Assembly: GCF_001592305.1 (NCBI RefSeq)
Contig: NZ_BCWR01000005.1
Span: forward strand, 62,001-126,000
Direction of reading: 5' to 3'
Length of the DNA stretch: 64,000 nt
Origin: Hydrogenophaga taeniospiralis CCUG 15921
GTDB lineage: Bacteria; Pseudomonadota; Gammaproteobacteria; Burkholderiales; Burkholderiaceae_C
Shown here one piece after another: positions 62,656-64,000 of the stretch (position 1 is the stretch's first letter; each line of letters starts with the position of its first letter). The position numbers and the translations under genes are program-made. The notes under the pieces are model-generated. The model was not told the origin of the DNA. It made no database searches and worked only from the letters and a program-made list of their open reading frames with translations.

Positions 62656-62711
62656 GTTACGAAAACGAAACGTGGCTAGGGTTTCTCCGGGGCGGCGGTG
62701 TTACGAAATCG
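62656..62711. promoter_or_regulatory. Direct repeats GTTACGAAAACG / GTTACGAAATCG
   Basis: Two 12-bp sites identical at 11 positions start at 62656 and 62700, 44 bp apart (about four helical turns) and on the same face. They lie about 105-160 bp upstream of the inferred sigma-54 start, where NtrC-type activators bind, and 40-100 bp before the binding-protein gene on the other side. Confidence 0.5.
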
Positions 62712-62753
62712 TTATCTACTGCGGGCCTGTTTCGGTCACGCGGGGAACGCTGG

Positions 62754-63608
62754 ATGCGACGTCGGGAAAGCTTGGGGTTGGGGGCCGCGATGGCCCTGAC
62801 GCTGTTCGGCGCGCGCGCGCAGACGGTGGCGCCACTGCGCGTGGGCCTGACGGCGGTGATCCTGGCCGACCAGGCCGCGTTCCTGGCGCGCTGGAGCGAG
62901 TACCTGTCCGAGCGTGTGGGGGCGCCGGTGGTTTTCGTGGCCAGGGAGTCGTACCAGGCGATCCTGGATCTGTTGTTCTCCGACCAGCTGGACGCCGCCT
63001 GGATCTGTGGCTACCCCTATGTGCGCCACCAGGCCCAGCTGGAACTGCTGGCGGTGCCGCTGTACCGGGGCGAGCCGCTCTACCAGTCCTACCTGATCCG
63101 CACCCGGGGCGGCGCTTCCGGCCCACGGGGCTGGGGCGACCTGAAAAACAGCGTGCTGGCGTACTCCGATCCGCTGTCGAACTCGGGCTGGCTGGTGGCC
63201 CAGGCGCAGTTGCGCGCTGCCGGGCTGAGCCAGCGGGATCTGCGGCGCTCGTTCTTTGCCCACAGCCACCGCAACGTGGCCGAGGCGGTGGCCATTGGTC
63301 TGGCGCACGCGGGCTGCATTGATGGCTACGTCTGGGAAACCATGCAGTTGCAGAAGATGGCCTCGGCCGCGAACACCGAGGTGGTCTGGAAGTCCGACTT
63401 CTACGCGTTCCCGCCCATGGTGGTGCGCGCCGGTGCCCACGGCGCTGCACTGTTGGCCCTGGGCGGCGCGCTGATGCGCATGCACGAGGACGCCGCAGGG
63501 CAGGCGCTGCTGCGCGCGCTGAACCTGAACGGTTTTTCCAGCGCCGCGCCCGCGCTGTTCGATTCCATCAAGGCGCTGGCCCTCAGCGTGGGCGCCGTGC
63601 GCGCCTGA
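62754..63608 (+). CDS. PhnD-like periplasmic binding protein (sensor component)
   Basis: A 284-residue exported protein (signal peptide residues 1-23, ending ARAQ) of the phosphate/phosphonate-binding PhnD class: RVGLTAVILADQAAFLARWSEYLSERVGAPV, FARESYQAILDLL-type segment, DAAWICGYPYV with Cys85, and SNSGWLVAQ. No ABC transporter genes follow; a sensor kinase does. This matches the AioX/ArxX or TtrS type of ligand sensor. The ATG at 62754 has GGGGA 7 bp before it. Confidence 0.75.
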   Translation: MRRRESLGLGAAMALTLFGARAQTVAPLRVGLTAVILADQAAFLARWSEYLSERVGAPVVFVARESYQAILDLLFSDQLDAAWICGYPYVRHQAQLELLAVPLYRGEPLYQSYLIRTRGGASGPRGWGDLKNSVLAYSDPLSNSGWLVAQAQLRAAGLSQRDLRRSFFAHSHRNVAEAVAIGLAHAGCIDGYVWETMQLQKMASAANTEVVWKSDFYAFPPMVVRAGAHGAALLALGGALMRMHEDAAGQALLRALNLNGFSSAAPALFDSIKALALSVGAVRA

Positions 63609-63623
63609 ACTTCCTGCTGAACC

Positions 63624-64000
63624 ATGCTGCCGCGACTGCCCTACCGCATCCAGATACCGCTGGGCCTGGCGCTGGCCGTGACCTTGTCGGTGCTGCTGGT
63701 GAGCGTGGTGGCGGCCCAGATTTCCGCCCGCAGCGCGCGCCAGGAGATCGTCAGCACCGTCGAGAGGGTCACCGCCTTGCTGGTGGCCCAGGGGCGCCCG
63801 CTGCTGGTGGCCGAGGACACCTGGGGCGCCTACGCGCTGCTGCGCAACACGGCGGCCCTGCTGCCGGATGCCAGCAAGGGCCATGCGCGCGCCGCCATCC
63901 TGGACGCGGAAGGGCGTTTCCTCGCGGGGTCCGATCCGCGCCGCCTGCCCACGGGCGACCAGGCCCTGGGCGTGGCCGTGAACGGCCGCCGCCTGCCCCC
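63624..64000 (+). CDS. Membrane sensor histidine kinase, N-terminal part (partial)
   Basis: The first 125 codons of a gene cut by the window edge. A membrane segment (IPLGLALAVTLSVLLVSVVAAQISA, residues about 10-34) is followed by a periplasmic sensor part (EIVSTVERVTALLVAQGRPLLVAEDTWGAYALLRNTAALL). The kinase domain is beyond the window, so the class is inferred from this layout and the neighbouring binding protein. It starts 15 bp after that gene. Confidence 0.6.
   Translation, partial: MLPRLPYRIQIPLGLALAVTLSVLLVSVVAAQISARSARQEIVSTVERVTALLVAQGRPLLVAEDTWGAYALLRNTAALLPDASKGHARAAILDAEGRFLAGSDPRRLPTGDQALGVAVNGRRLP

Noticed and set aside
61000-62679. A long plus-strand frame antisense to subunits C and B
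   Set aside because: The minus-strand frames encode an NrfD-like protein and a 16-Cys ferredoxin; the plus frame has no recognisable domain.
62754-63608. Calling the PhnD-like protein a phosphonate ABC transporter component
   Set aside because: No ABC ATPase or permease gene follows; a membrane sensor gene does, and the operon faces a molybdoenzyme.

Overview
The window is a GC-rich chromosomal segment of a betaproteobacterium. Gene content and order (iscSUA-hscBA-fdx, yhbY/rlmE-ftsH-folP-glmM, a PilW/PilX/PilY1 minor-pilin cluster, class 2 pyrD) point to Burkholderiales, most likely Comamonadaceae. A Hydrogenophaga-like genome is my best guess, but I cannot confirm genus. Genes are tightly packed. 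Two dispersed intergenic repeat families are visible: a mosaic repeat around a CCGGCGAAGCCGG core (four copies), and a repeat carrying TGAGCGCCGC at one edge (two full copies and one partial).

Layout. 1-4031: iron-sulfur assembly (iscS end, iscU, iscA, hscB, hscA, fdx), then dnaQ, tRNA-Val(CAC) and its terminator. 5.0-15.0 kb: housekeeping genes (FAD oxidoreductase, pyrD, rpiA, a secreted glutaredoxin-like protein, prlC, yhbY, rlmE, ftsH, folP). 15.1-27.9 kb: a VirB/VirD4 type IV secretion locus inserted between folP and glmM. It has virB1-B4, a small Cys-rich protein, virB7-B11, two exported proteins of unknown role and virD4. It has no relaxase, integrase, virB5 or virB6. VirB7 is a lipoprotein with a C-terminal N0/TcpQ-like domain, as in the antibacterial Xanthomonas-type T4SS. 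A lipoprotein next to virD4 joins a calcium-loop domain to a LprI-like domain and looks like an immunity protein.

28.0-35.9 kb: glmM, a GNAT acetyltransferase, and a leftward arsenic operon (arsR, an ATP-grasp-like gene of unknown function, arsI, arsC, acr3) that runs into a DOMON-like gene and a NamZ-type muramidase gene. 35.8-41.7 kb: a phosphate-starvation island (OlsB-like acyltransferase, PlcP-like phospholipase C, Agt-like glycosyltransferase, ppk1, sixA) with two well-formed Pho boxes. 41.7-51.0 kb: a Crp/Fnr regulator, a decayed GTPase gene and the type IV pilus tip/minor-pilin operon (fimT, pilV, pilW, pilX, pilY1, pilE). 51.1-54.0 kb: a histone H1-like protein, ppx and a nitroreductase.

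53.4-64.0 kb: a long leftward operon for a periplasmic molybdopterin oxidoreductase. Its order is FeS subunit B, NrfD-like subunit C, Tat-exported catalytic subunit A, TorD-like chaperone, then small unknown proteins, a rhodanese-like protein, a polyferredoxin and a nitroreductase. Facing it are a PhnD-like periplasmic binding protein and a membrane sensor kinase cut by the window edge. A near-perfect sigma-54 promoter precedes the FeS subunit gene. I infer that the binding protein, the kinase and an NtrC-type regulator beyond the edge control the enzyme, as in AioXSR/ArxXSR systems. The substrate is not evident from sequence.
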